The position numbers were made by a program, and so were the translations under genes. From Nipponacmea schrenckii (lineage: Eukaryota > Mollusca > Gastropoda > Lottiidae), in the NCBI GenBank assembly GCA_030562195.1, contig JAUJPP010000005.1, positions 28,631,106 through 28,695,105 of the forward strand: a stretch of 64,000 bases of DNA, in the 5' to 3' direction. The notes under the pieces are model-generated. The model made no database searches. It was not told the origin of the DNA and was given only the letters and a program-made list of their open reading frames with translations. This document shows, one piece after another, positions 1-13,100 of the stretch (position 1 is its first letter; each line of letters starts with the position of its first letter).

Positions 1-3000
1 AGTTTCCACTCTCAAAGTAATCCCTTATTTAAACCTAATTATTAAAGGAACAATAACTTGAACTCCATATAAATAACAACTGTATGAATGTCAACACTAT
101 ATAGTAGCACCATATAAATATGGCATATTGACATTTCGTAACTTGAAATATATGGTAGTGTTGACATGTTGGCGCTAATGGTGTCTTGTAATAATTTGAA
201 TAAAATCAATTTATAAATGTTTGAAGAACGAAATTGATATTTCTAGGAACTTCTCTGAAATTATTTGTATACATAGTTCTTAAGAGAGGAAAACATTAAA
301 ATTACACTATGTGTTTTATTATTAAATATTATTATTATTGTTCAAAGAAATCGTTCGAACTATATTTTCATTGTTATATTTGTATTAATTCCTTTAAAAA
401 AAAATGTTTGGAATTATTAAAAAAAAATAATCTTATGTTTCGATAGACGATTTGTCAAATTGTGTCAATATATTAAGCAAATGGTATATTTTTTCTACTT
501 TAAAATTATTATTTAGGAATATTTCATGTATGTTTATGAATGTTTCATTACAAAAAGACTTCTCAAATGATTGCGCTCGAACCTTTTGTGGCGCACCAGT
601 GCTAATTTGATACTGTAAAAAAATGGGAAAAATGTAAAATAACGGGAGAAAATGAATTAAAATGAGATTCTTAGTATTTTTATACCCAAAACTTTTAATT
701 AAATATGATTAGGGGTTCATAAATATGTCCATGGATGTTTTATTGCAATAGGTTCATTTATATATATATTCATGCATGTTTCATATACATAAATGTTTCA
801 TTCCAAGTAGGTTCATATATCTAACACAACGAAGTGGTAACGTTTGTAACCAGTTCTCATTCAAATCATACTACGAATATTGCATTTAAGTTCTACTTAT
901 ACTTACATAAAATTGACTTTGTAAAGAAAATGTAAAGACTCATATAGAATCATTTTAGAATTGTGTAGTTTCATTAAGAATCTTTTTTTAACGATTACAG
1001 TTCAATTTAGAATCATTTTTAAAAATTTAATAAAAAGTATTTTTATTCAAGTTTCGCCTCAGAATATGACAAAAGTTCATTAATTTCATTGATAATACTG
1101 CCGCGTACGAAATTCTTTAAAAATTTCTCCTTAAATTTAGTCTGAACATTATAGACCACACTTAGCTATTGATGTGTTTAAAATGCAATTGGTCATTTAG
1201 GTACAACAATATTATTCTCTCAAAACCACACACAGGTATGACTAAAAGAAGTAGAACATAGGATTTCAAAGAATCAAAAGATAACCTTTATATTAATAAT
1301 TTGAGTAGAGAAAAGATTAATTTAATTTTAGTAGGTAGGCCCAGTTCTCTCCAAACAATGGAAGAAACATTTCTTAAATGTTATTATAATTGGGCTGTTC
1401 TGGCTATAAGCCCGGTTGTCAAAAGAAATCTAGTGTATGATTCCCTAATGTTTAATATTGAATACTAATGGTGATACTATTGTTATTAATATGTGGTTAT
1501 GTATGTGACAGCTCACTGATTCCTTCTCACACATACTTCAGATCATTTTATTACAACAGAAACAAATAACTGGAAATTAATAGACTCATAAATTTCATTT
1601 GTTTGATTTTAATGACTATATTTCAAAAGCGATATAACTTTTATCCGAAACGAGTTTAATCTTGTTTTCTGAAATTACTGTTAACTTACTGTTGAATTTG
1701 CTAAGTTGGAAATAATATAATTATATTACTTTTTCTTTCGGTATATTAACATAGAAAAATAATTTTATGGGAACCAAATTCGATCTCAGTTCACTTGAGA
1801 TTGATTATGTATTTCGTGACATCCAGTAGTTTGTTCGCTAGAATCTAGTAATATTTCTGTATCATCTGTAATTTGAATAACTACGTCAGAAAGGTGTTAC
1901 GAGGGTTCATAAAGACTGTCGTCGTTTTCTATATAAATATATAGACTGATTTGCATTTTTCTTCTTAAACGGGAAAAACGTAAGCAATATAATCATTAAT
2001 TTATCTAAATAAAGATCTGAGGACTGATTCTGACACAATAGTGTATATTAGGCTGAGATTAATATTTTGTCTGTATTAACCGTTTATAATGTTATGATAA
2101 GTCTATTATAACACCCCATAAATATTTCAACACTCTGACAAAGTTGATAATTTATCTATGAACAATTAACATCTCCTAGTATTAACGCCTTGAGAATTCG
2201 GGGGCACGTCCCCTCCGGGTCAACCTTATTGAAAAGGAGTGGATGAAATATGTGTCCCTAATTTGACCCCAATCGTAAAAAACCAAGGGCTTGGTTTAAT
2301 ACCATATTAAACGGATTAGCGCTACTAGATTAACTGAAGAAATGTTTTAGGTGAAAGTTTGAACTAATTTTACTTTCAGTTTTAATTCTTAAATAAGACA
2401 TGATTATTATTTTTAACATTAATGCCTAATTTACTATTTAATATTTATTAATAAAAATAATTAAAATTTCAGAAAACCTCTTTAGTTGAGACACAACTAT
2501 ACGTCTCCAGAATGCTCTAACACAAGACATGGCAAAATATGTTATGAACTATTGTCATTACTATTCATTACTATTTAAGAACTGAAATCCCAGAATGTTA
2601 TAATAGAAATAAAAATAATTTGAACACGTTATATCAAAAGCCATTCCTTGTTATTGTTTGATCTAGCATACCGTCCTTGCGCACAATCATTTTCTTTAGT
2701 CATATTCTCTTTCAAAATGAAATTTTAATTTATCAATATAATAGTTTTGTTAGGATGTATTTAGGCTATATTTATCCGAATAAATTCACTATATTCGTAG
2801 ATTTTTGATGCAAGTATTTGTAAATCTTGAATGAAATAAAAATGAAACGAATTAAACATTAACTGATACTAAGAGTATATATGTGAGATTTTTTTTAAAC
2901 GTTTTACCATAATTGTGCAAAATATTAAACTATTAAATAAAAATGATCGTAAATTAGGTAGCAATTGTAAAACATCAAGAAACAGTTAAATATCGGTTTG

Positions 3001-5079
3001 ATTTGAAACACGTTACTTGGATCAAAAGTGCTTCTCAGTTTCAATGTTCATTCCATTTTAAGATTAAAATATTAAATGATCACATTGAACGTTCATAAAT
3101 TGTTATTCTAACGATAATCTAAATTTGTAAAGATATAAAATGTAAATCAGCGCATTCTGTCAGTGCTCTATAAGACAAAATAATTAATAACACAAGTTAT
3201 CCATCTTCAGGAATTTTTCATATTATTATCAACATGTACAATGCTGGTTTTTTTAAAGCAAACTATGATATAATGTTAATATTTCGATATACATACGTAC
3301 TTATATAGTCGGATATATTTATTTGTTATTTATTTTATCAAGTCTGTATCATATTCCAAATTTTATATGAATGTGTTGTATTATAAAATAATAAAAAAAC
3401 AATAAGAACATATTTGACAAAATTATGATTTAAAATATTATTTTTACATTTCTACCGTCATTGTCTACATGTTCAGTTGTAATTTATTCTATAAATATTT
3501 TTTTGTGTTTTATAATATGTGAACATGAAATTGATAATTTCAAGATCATATTCGAGATCATTTTGAAAATGTTTACCTTGCTTCATCTCCGTAACACATT
3601 TTCCGAATTTCCTTGAATATTGATGACGAATAAACCAACATGATTAATCTTTAAACAATTTAGAACATCAAATTGAATATTCTAATCCAGATCAATAACA
3701 AATATCTAAGTATGAAACTGTATTTGTAATTTAATTAGGTATGCAGAGTCTGGTTATAGTTTTAAATATATTACATTTGCAGAACCTAAGAGTATATCCA
3801 ACTTTTCCCTATTAATTCAATGAACAAGGTAAAATTTTATATGTTGGATGTGTGAAGCTTTAGTTATTATATATCTATGTGAATATGTAATAAAATTATC
3901 TACTATATAATACAAATCACATAATGTAATATGTCTATGTAATAAAACGGTTATTTTCCACATTAAAGTTATATCATTATCAAGTCCCTCTCTTCTCAAA
4001 TATCTTATGTTATAACCAAACAGATAAGCTGGTTAGATTATCCAACTTTTTCCATATAAGTTATCATTGGTGTAAACAATTGTTTATTATTATTACACTA
4101 TAGTTAAAACCAATTCACATACCTATGTGACGTAACGAATCACGTAATAACTTAAAAATTCGCCAGGGCGCGAAATGAAATTACGTAAAGACTACACTGT
4201 TCAAATAAAATGTTATTACGTAAAGTTTCCTCTATAAGATAATAATAATATTTCACTCACCTATATCCCAAGCTTGTATAGATAACTTCTAGTCTCGAAC
4301 TGACCACTGTTTTTTTACTTAGTGCTGGTCAAGGTGAAATTGCCCAGTGATTGGTTGGTTATGATCTGAGCTGAGAAATAGTCAGGTAGATCTATAAGTT
4401 GCTGTGGGCAGTCTTAATCTGTATTAATGTAGCGGTCACCCCTCGCTTAAACAGTTCAATATAACAAATATAGCTGTCTTCATGCTTTTACTACATGAAA
4501 GAATAATTTACTTAGAATAGTGGGAATATAAATTGATGTTTGATTCAATAGTTTTGAATTAGTTATAGATCAAATCCCCAACCCGGGGTCAACGTTGACC
4601 ATGAATAATTTCTACGCGTGCGTCATTTTGTTTATGAGATAATAGGGTTCGGTATGAAGTTATTAGTGACGTAACTATGAGAGGTAATATGTAAACAATA
4701 GACGACCAGTCGATCACACCTTATTTGTTTGGCTTCAATGAAACCAAATTAATGAAGTATTATATAATTAACTTTGACAGCTCGTTACTGATCAATTGTT
4801 TCAACTTTTTCTTTCAACTTTGTTTTCGAGAGGCGCTTTTCGAACGTTATGGTAAATATTACAATCCATAACCATAGCAAATGACGACACCAATATACCC
4901 ACACAAATCTTTTTACGTTACAGATTTACTATCCGATGATAATGACATGTTATTGAAATGATTGAACCAGGATAACGGTAAATTTTAGTTCTATTCATGC
5001 TTTATTTAAAACACATTCTCCAAAGTCGAGAATTAAACTAAATTAACTGTGCCTTTGAATCTGTTTTATAAGGGGAGGG
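1..5079. other. AT-rich intergenic DNA, no gene recognised
   Basis: No reading frame here resembles a protein family and the longest frames are about 60 codons. The stretch lies beyond the 3' end of gene A. It has many A/T homopolymers and scattered ATTATT runs. Around 4128-4225 the motif acgtaat/attacgt recurs in both orientations, which may be the remnant of a small inverted-repeat element, but I could not delimit it. Confidence 0.6.
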
Positions 5080-5219
5080 GGGGTGTTGGGTTTCTCATTT
5101 AAGTCAAACTATGAACCAGTCAAGGTCGAGCTTTATTTGAGAGAATAACCTCCAGACTTACAACTGGGTATGTCCAGCACAGACGACAGACTACGTTAAT
5201 TAAATCTTCTAAGATCCGG

Positions 5220-5585
5220 CCCAATATTAAACAAAAACATAGAAGATTACAGCGCGAGAGCTATTGGATGGACCAGCTGGACACAGTATATCCGAATGGT
5301 TTAAACCTTCAGCACAATAACCAAATAATCCACTTCATCACTACCTATAACCGTACTGCGACCAACGCATCGGTAATTGTCAAAAAACAACTATACAACT
5401 CTACGAGAGAAATACCCAAACTACCCACTACTACCCATACCACTAAAAGAATTGTTACCGCGTTCAAGAGGAATAAAAATCTTAGAAACCATTTAGTCCA
5501 TGGTAGACTTGAACCACTGCAAAACATTTTTTTCAAATCAATAACTATATTTTTTTCATATAATATAATATCAAATATACCTTAA
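5220..5585 (+). pseudogene. Decayed retroelement coding fragment (possibly Penelope-like)
   Basis: The frame containing the Met at 5268 is open upstream and reads R-x-x-Y-W-M-x-Q-L-x-T-V-Y-P-x-G-L-N, followed about 60 residues later by F-K-R-N-K-N-L-R-N-H-L-V. This pair of motifs (a YW..L.T.YP.GLN block, then a KNLRxxLV block) is known to me from the region between reverse transcriptase and GIY-YIG nuclease in animal retroelement proteins. No reverse transcriptase or GIY-YIG core is visible on either side and the frame ends at 5583-5585. I read it as a truncated, non-functional relic. A chance frame is the alternative; the two motifs in correct order argue against that. Confidence 0.4.
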
Positions 5586-5599
5586 ATAATTTTTAGTAA

Positions 5600-8280
5600 A
5601 ATCTCATCTTTCAGTATACACTTTAGTTTATTATAAGTCAATGGGCTCCAGTATTTATACAGAATAATGAGGACCAAAATAAAACGGTTTTATTTTTTGT
5701 TTTTTTATTTTGAATTCAGAACCGGTGAAAGAACAAGACTTCTACACTTTTCATAATTATAACCTTGGCCATTTTTAACTATTGTTTACACTAACTATCT
5801 CATCCTATAATGTTCTTTCTTACTTCATGACCTAGGCCAGTGCTTTCTTGAGAATACTATTCTCATCTCACCCTGACAGACAACGGGAGAAAAAACCCGC
5901 ATCCTTCAAAAAATAAAATGGTTGTAAATGGAGAGAACACTGTATTCTATTGTTCAAATCTATGGTTTCTCGAGAACATCAACATTATGCTGTTCAGCAA
6001 ATATCAGCAAATAGGACTATATCTGAATATGTCAGGCAAAAGTCGGTAAACCGGACTATAACTGGACAGGTCAAATAAGAGTCAGTTGTATGATACCAAA
6101 CAGATGTATATTATATAACTGTAATTAGTAGAAATATTACTGTATGTTCATCTTTATTAGATTTTCTGGTAAAGGGACAAATGTTCTGTAATAGTATTAT
6201 AATTATCACTAGAAATAATGAAGGGAGGATAAAGATGACGTGGGCTGAAGGCTGAATGAAGACAATATCTCTGTTAATGATGTATCCTTTAGCATTCAAA
6301 CCAATTTAACTTTGTTATAGAAACAAAATCAAAGGCATATTTGTTCAAAAACGTCGGTTCAGTCCATTTCGTCTTTTGTACCAACATTTACGCTTTGGGA
6401 ATAAGTACTTAAAATGATGAACATCCATCTCTTTCCTATCGTAACAAATGTAACACAAACAAGTCGTCCAGTAACAAATTAAATTCTATTATTTAGCAGA
6501 AAAAAATCATATTAAAAATTCTTGTTTTTTTTTTTATTACAGATTGATATCAACAAAAATGGTATTAGATACTATAGGGGTATACCTCACTATATAGATG
6601 CACTGGTCTGGGTCACTAGTAGAAACCATAAAATGGATTTGTGTATGAAAATAAATCATTTTAAGAAAAATACTATTCATTTCAAAATATTCATAGAATT
6701 CTTACTTTGGGACAGGTTTAGAAATGAAACCAATGATCGAAAAATCAACTGCAATAAGGGAGTTAATGACAGGAGTTTTTATCTACCATGGATACTAAAA
6801 TTTGTATTTCATTTATAAATAGAGACAATTAAATGGTGCTTTGGTCCCAGCTCTTAGTCCTCTCACATCTAAGAAACCTCATGAAATGTTCTTTGATGAA
6901 CTTACGGGTCTTTTGCCCGAGCTTGGAAATCCCCATTCATAATTCTACTTCAAGTATTGCAGATAATTCTTTAAAAATGTAAATAAACAAGCCATTTTTC
7001 TTGATCATATCGCGAAGTACACTGATACCTTTGATGAAGTTTAAATATTATTTGTTTTTCTGAAATTGACTATGAAATTTGATCCAATGTTAATTTGGAA
7101 ACACAAATCACACGAAAGTAAGATGCTTAATGTTGACTTTACAATGATAATCTTTGGAGATTGGGTGATAATTAAGCACTAATTAGTTAATGAGTCCATG
7201 GAACAGTGTTAATTATAATGTACATGTATCATGATATATGCTACTGTATGTACAGTACAAAACTATCAATTGATCCAGATCCAACTGCAATGATTACTAC
7301 TCAGTCTATGATATTAGGTATCTAGAAGTAGACGTTAACATTTCATTCATCCCCACCAACAGCAGGGTACTAAACCTTTCATCTATTCAATTAGACATCT
7401 ATTTAACTATACTACTCTTTTTCAGTCCTCGATTAAATTATGACTTCTATCGAGTTTGGGTCTTGTATTAACAGCACGACAGAGGCGTTTCTACCCTTAA
7501 AAAAATTGCCTGAAAGCCCATTCAGTGGTGTCTTCTGGGATTCATAGAAACGTCACAACTTTGATATGCGGTATTAATAATTATTTAAAATATTTTAACT
7601 ATATAATACGTTAAAATGAGACCAACGACTCATACATGCCCTCAATGGTTGCCAGCAGACTTAATGGTATTCCTGTACATATAATTGTTCATGTGTTAAA
7701 GCAAGCAAGAGTCACAGAGCCTCTTATGAAACAAGCTTTAAAGAAATACTGCGTCTTAGAAAGATCATAAAATTTATAGCTTTCAAACTTCTATAATCCA
7801 ATAAATCCAATTAACTATAAAAATGCTATTGATTTTTTAAAAAACGCTATGAATTGATTAAGCGTTTTCGTTTACGTAAGAATACAAACCAAAGTCCGTC
7901 CAAGTTTTAAGAAAAATATGATGCTATTCTATTCCATCAAAGTCCTTGAAAGCTTTTGATAAAAGTGTTTTTTTTTTATCGCAGTCACTATAAATGTTCT
8001 GTCCACAACGTGGTCAAAGAAAACTTTGATAGTGACAACGGACGGGGCTTTATTATTGGGTTCTTGACATTTCTAATATTAGAGTTCTTGATGTAACTTT
8101 TTGTAATTATTATACATGACATTGTAAGTTCAAGGGAGCTAAGTTAGATCAGATTTGAGGGCAATAACCTTAAGAAATTTAAAAAAATTGAACTTTAGTG
8201 ATAAACGCTTTGAAAAAGAGTGAGGTGATGTCAGATCAAACTTTGACTTTTAAAAGAATAAAAATTCTGACCCAGGAAAT
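5600..8280. other. Intergenic DNA downstream of gene A
   Basis: No supported gene. Short frames at 6111-6299 (minus) and 6522-6818 (plus) are low-complexity and match no family I know. The stretch contains A/T-rich simple sequence only. Confidence 0.55.
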
Positions 8281-8285
8281 GTTAC

Positions 8286-8291
8286 TTTATT
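8286..8291 (-). terminator. Candidate poly(A) signal of gene A
   Basis: The plus strand reads tttatt, which is AATAAA on the gene strand, about 480 nt beyond the stop codon of gene A. It is the nearest canonical hexamer I found. Such hexamers are common by chance in AT-rich DNA, so this is a weak call without transcript ends. Confidence 0.3.
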
Positions 8292-8768
8292 TCTAACACA
8301 ACACAATGTTTCCATATAACGACTCTATCAAGTTTAATTAACTGTATGTATATACGTATTTTTTTCATCAGTTAAATCAACTAGCTTGACGAGTCACATG
8401 TTTGCAGACACTATTGTTTACATTGAAAATTATATAATGTACAAAATCAGGGAATCGTTGGTAATATTGAATGATTCTCATGGCACTTTGCGTCAAAATA
8501 TAAAATAAATCATAAATTTATAAACAAAAGGAAATATCACAGACCGGTGTCAAAATCAAACTTAAGTATATATAACAAATTGTAAATAGGACGGAAGAAA
8601 ACTTTTTACAAAATATTAAAAAAAAATATATATATAATAAGGCGCAAATAGAGCACTATCTGATTAAAATAAAAGTTAAAAAAAATATAAAAAAAATTAG
8701 AAAGAATTTCCAAAAACATTTTGGCATCATGCGAAGAGTACGATAACAGAAAAGAACTAAGTAAATAT

Positions 8769-10151
8769 TTAGAGTCTTTCAACCCGAACATCCATTCCAT
8801 CAGGAGTCGACACCCATCGTCTTTCATTGGTTCGAGTATTATATTCATATACTCTTCCAGTCACTGAAAACACAATTATAACACACTAATTACAATAACA
8901 ATATATTCTCGGTTGTTTGTTTTCATTTTATAAGGGATGTAATCCTGCCTACACCCCTCGTTCAGTTCAGCCAGTGTCAGCCATTGATCTAGACTTTCGG
9001 TTGAAAACTAAAACGTTGGTCTCCTCCAACAATTACCTAATTTGCGATATCAGCATCCAAGCGAACGTTAACGTGTCATCCACCAACTAACGTTGGCCTC
9101 CACCATTGCCAATGATAGTAATAGGCACAACTACGTTTTTTGTCCTAAGAGAGTTTCCATGCTAAATTAACACATACCCGGATCAACGGCTCTTCCGTCA
9201 AATTCTCGATTAACCAGCATATAACCATTGTCTTCTAGTTCTTTAGGTGTGATAATGACGTTTCGCGGAGTTCGCACACCGTCGTTACGATTCACATCTG
9301 GAGACTCTTGTGTTCTAATTGGTTTTTCAAGGTTGCTGGACCCAGCTGCTTTTGATGTCTTCACTACCCGTGGGGTTCTTACTGGTATCTTTGTGTCTTC
9401 AGGAGCTCCCCAAAATGGTTCGTCATAGCTTCGTTTTCTCCGATTTCTCTGCAACAGAATGAATTAATCTACCTTAGATTGTTGGCATGTTTAAATTAAA
9501 CAGATTGCCATACTATTTAAGCGGCTTGATTAACAAGAGAAAAAAGTCTTGAAAGGATGAATAATATGGTACTAGGAAATACTATGTACAACCTCTTTAC
9601 CGTATTTTGAACATTCCTTTTGATATATATATATATATTTTACTAACAAAAACCAATGTGGGATCTAAATATTATTAATTTGAATATAAGATAGAAGGAA
9701 TTCCAGGTTTAACCACCTAACTTACATCTACTTCTGGTAATGGTAAGGCTAATACTGCTGGTAGGGGATGTTTCTTTTGATCATTAAGGTTCAAATCGGG
9801 AACATTATCTGTAAGATCATATACTTGTATTTCATATTCAGTTTATCTTTTTTATCATTGAAATTCACAACCGTTAAGTTTTACTGGATAAGTTGAAATA
9901 CAATTAAATAGTAAAATATCGTAGGAATGTAGGCTACATGTGTTGGAGTTTGAAATGAAATGAGTTTTACGTCCTAACCTTCTGCACTATATGTATTGGA
10001 CTTTCACCTAAAAATTATTGCAAAAGAAACCAGTTTTGTCTTTATTAACAAAAATTTTAATTGAAACATACTCTGTTTGGAAACATACACTGGAGCATTT
10101 TTTTCTACGACGTTCTCTTTCTTATTCACTTCTCTGACAGGAGTGATGGGC
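8769..10151 (-). CDS. Gene A exons 50-53: cytoplasmic tail and stop
   Basis: Exons 10072-10151, 9726-9808, 9178-9448 and 8769-8863 encode the tail after the basic stop-transfer segment. Blocks shared with gene B are KKHPxPAVLxLPxP, YDExFW (YDEDFFW in B) and a C-terminal [15 protein letters not shown]. The last block resembles the second half of a WW domain (G-R-x-Y-x-x-N-T-x-T-x-x-x-W), but the first tryptophan and proline are not evident. Exon 52 is 141 nt longer than its gene B counterpart and carries two VRTPR motifs. The protein ends in VERL. No beta-catenin- or p120-binding region is recognisable, so the partner is unknown. The stop is at 8769-8771. Confidence 0.85.
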
Positions 10152-13100
10152 CTAGAAAAGTTTTTAAAAAAATTTTAAGGAATGAAATAGCGCTTTATTG
10201 TGAGAGAGGGGGGAACAAGATACAGATCATGTAATAATCACTGATTCAAAATTTATTATTAGGACTGTTTAGTTTGCGTAGAATCCGAAATTGATTAGTG
10301 ATTTTCAATAATATTTTATTGGCTTAATTTTAATATATCCACCGACGGTCAAATATACATATATTTTTATTCGCAGTGGATAGGTGGCTATAAGCTAAGC
10401 TAAAGAGTATTTTCGTTATCTTTCACTGTACAAGAATTCGCTTACCGTTTCTGTTTCCGATGCCTTCTGAGAAAGAAAAATATCAGAAGGAAAATGAGGG
10501 CTAGAATCAAGAGGCAACAAAATACAATGATAACTATTCCAGTAGTTGTTTGTTCCCAAGGTGTTGTCTCCTCTACATAGGGTTTAACAGTTTCAACAGA
10601 GAATTCATTCCACGCTGATGATCCTATAAAAACAAAAGCTTATTATGAAAAAAAATATTTGTTGTCCTCAATAACCAATGGTTCAAGAGTTTTTCCCCAT
10701 TAGTAGCAAAACGCCACTGGTATTATGAGCAGTTGTTTTTGATGCACTGTTTCATTCCAAAACTTTTGGCTCTGGGTATAGTTTAGGAACGTGAATCGTA
10801 TATAAAGCAGGGCTTTTCAACTTGTGGGTAATTTTGAAATTGTTGAGGTTAATGATGCGCTTTGTCATTTAGGATAAACATTTTGGACAAGTTTACTTTG
10901 TTTGAAGTTCGGCTATATTGTAAGAAATGAAAAAAGTTACAAGAGGACAGAAGAGGAAATAGTAAAAGTAACGATTTATAGGAGAAAGAGGGTAATGCTA
11001 TCGATCGAGTATCCATTAAGGGCAAAAGAAAGAAAATGTTGAAAACCACTGTCATTATTGCTTTATGATAAAGCATAAACATCAATAAGAAAAATCAATT
11101 TTGTGGTTTACCTGATATGACAGTTGATGGCGAACCAGAGGTAACATCAGATGTAGTTACCGCAAGAATCTGGTCATAGGTAAGAAACGTCTTTCCTTCG
11201 TTCAAATTTGCTTGATCGTCTGTTATATCGTCGGCAACTACATATGTATGTACATTGACAGGACTGAAAAAATTAAATATTTTCTGTTCTTTTAATATCA
11301 AATAGCTATTGGTATGTTTCAACTAATAAATATTTGAAAATAAGTGAATTACTTTAAAAAGAGACATTTTCTATATTATTGTACAATTTCCAAATTGTGA
11401 AATGAGATCTAAGCCAATCAGTTTTTGTCTTAGTTGCTTGAAATGTTACCACATGCTTTTAACGTTATTTTACTTAGTAGCAAGAAGACGCCTTCTGGAA
11501 GTCGGTGGTGATATGACTGTTCCCGCACGTTCTTCTATGCACCAGACAGCTACTCTACATGTTGGATGCTTTGATGCCAAAAGACTTCTAAGTTCTGTTA
11601 TAAACAGATCTCTCCTTGCTTCAAAATCAACTTTATTAATTGATAATTGAAAAGTGACCGCAACGGAATTGGGTATAAATGTATCTATTCTAAGTTGTGC
11701 AGACGACGAGGCTGTGAGTGAAGGAGAGCCATTATCCTTTGCACCAACATTTATGGTATATTTATTTGTAGCGCCTAACGTAGCAGTAGATACCAAACTG
11801 ACAACCCCTAAAACAAAAATACACAACAATGTACATTTTCATTAATATATCAGAATTAATTTCTATTGAATATTTAGATGTTACGAATCCATGAGTATTA
11901 GTTGCTTGTAGTACAATGAATGAGCGATTTATTATAAATGGTATGTCCTGGCGAAAGACAAGAACATTCAATAATGACAAGAAATTCGGCGTATATAGTT
12001 AGAAAGTTATATCATTATATTTACCAGAGTTTCCGTCGATTTGAAAGAAACTACTTGGATCTGTGAGGGAAAATCCTAGCTGGGCGTTGATTCCTGCATC
12101 AGGATCCGTGGCTTTCACTGTTGTAATTATTCTGGAACACTGACCAGCATAGGCAACCTCGGCATTATAAAATGATGGATTGAGTGTTGGATTGTTGTCG
12201 TTTACATCCGAGACTATCAACGAAACAGTGGCTGTGGAGGTCAAAGGCGAAGCTCCTCCATCAACTGCTAGAATTTTGAAATCAAAGCTTGGGTGGATTT
12301 CCCTGTCAATATTTGAATTAACTGAAATAATTCCTGTAGTTGAGTCAACAGCAAGGAACGTATTAGCTACCGTGCCCAGTGCCGTAGATGTGTCGATGGT
12401 TAAAGTCACTAATGCATTGGCGCCTAAATCAGTGTCAGTGACAGTCATCTGTAATATACTAGTTCCTACAGGTGAATTTTCAACTGTTGTTGATGCATAT
12501 TTAGTGGAATCAAATACAGGACTATTGTCATTTTGATCTACAATATTTATGGTCACATTCTCTAGTGTGTACTTTGATGGTGACCCTTGATCTTTCACTC
12601 TACAATTTATGATGTAAGTAGAAGTCATTTCTCTATCTAATGGACCTGACGTCGAAATTGCAGCAGTATTTATGACGAAATGGGTTGGATTGCCTTGCCA
12701 GAAATTAACTAGTTCAAATACCAATGCTGCATTAGCACCTTCGTCTTGATCCGTTGCCGCTACACTTCCCACAGGTGAAGCTAAAGGCGAATTTTCCAAA
12801 ATAGAAAAGATGTATGGACTTCCTGTAAACACCGGAGCATTGTCGTTGACATCATCAACTGTTATGATAACACTTATTAAATCTGCTTTGGGTGTTGCTC
12901 CTTTATCACTAACTGTAATTTCCAGTATATATGTTTGTGTAATTTCTCGATCCAAATTGTTTTGAATCTAAAATACCATAATTAATTTACATATTTCGCT
13001 ATAAATTTGGTAAATTAATATTGTTTACCCACCATTTCTCTCTGCACAAGATCAATATTTCAAAAAAGCATAAAATGTCACCCTAAGCTCTATCAGCAAG

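Noticed and set aside
5345..5536. Minus-strand hydrophobic frame at 5.4 kb
   Set aside because: Shadow of the plus-strand retroelement fragment, which carries the recognisable motifs.
8606..8848. 80-codon minus frame overlapping the last gene A exon
   Set aside because: It is out of frame with the spliced tail, ends in low-complexity Phe/Ile/Tyr sequence, and the spliced frame is confirmed by gene B.
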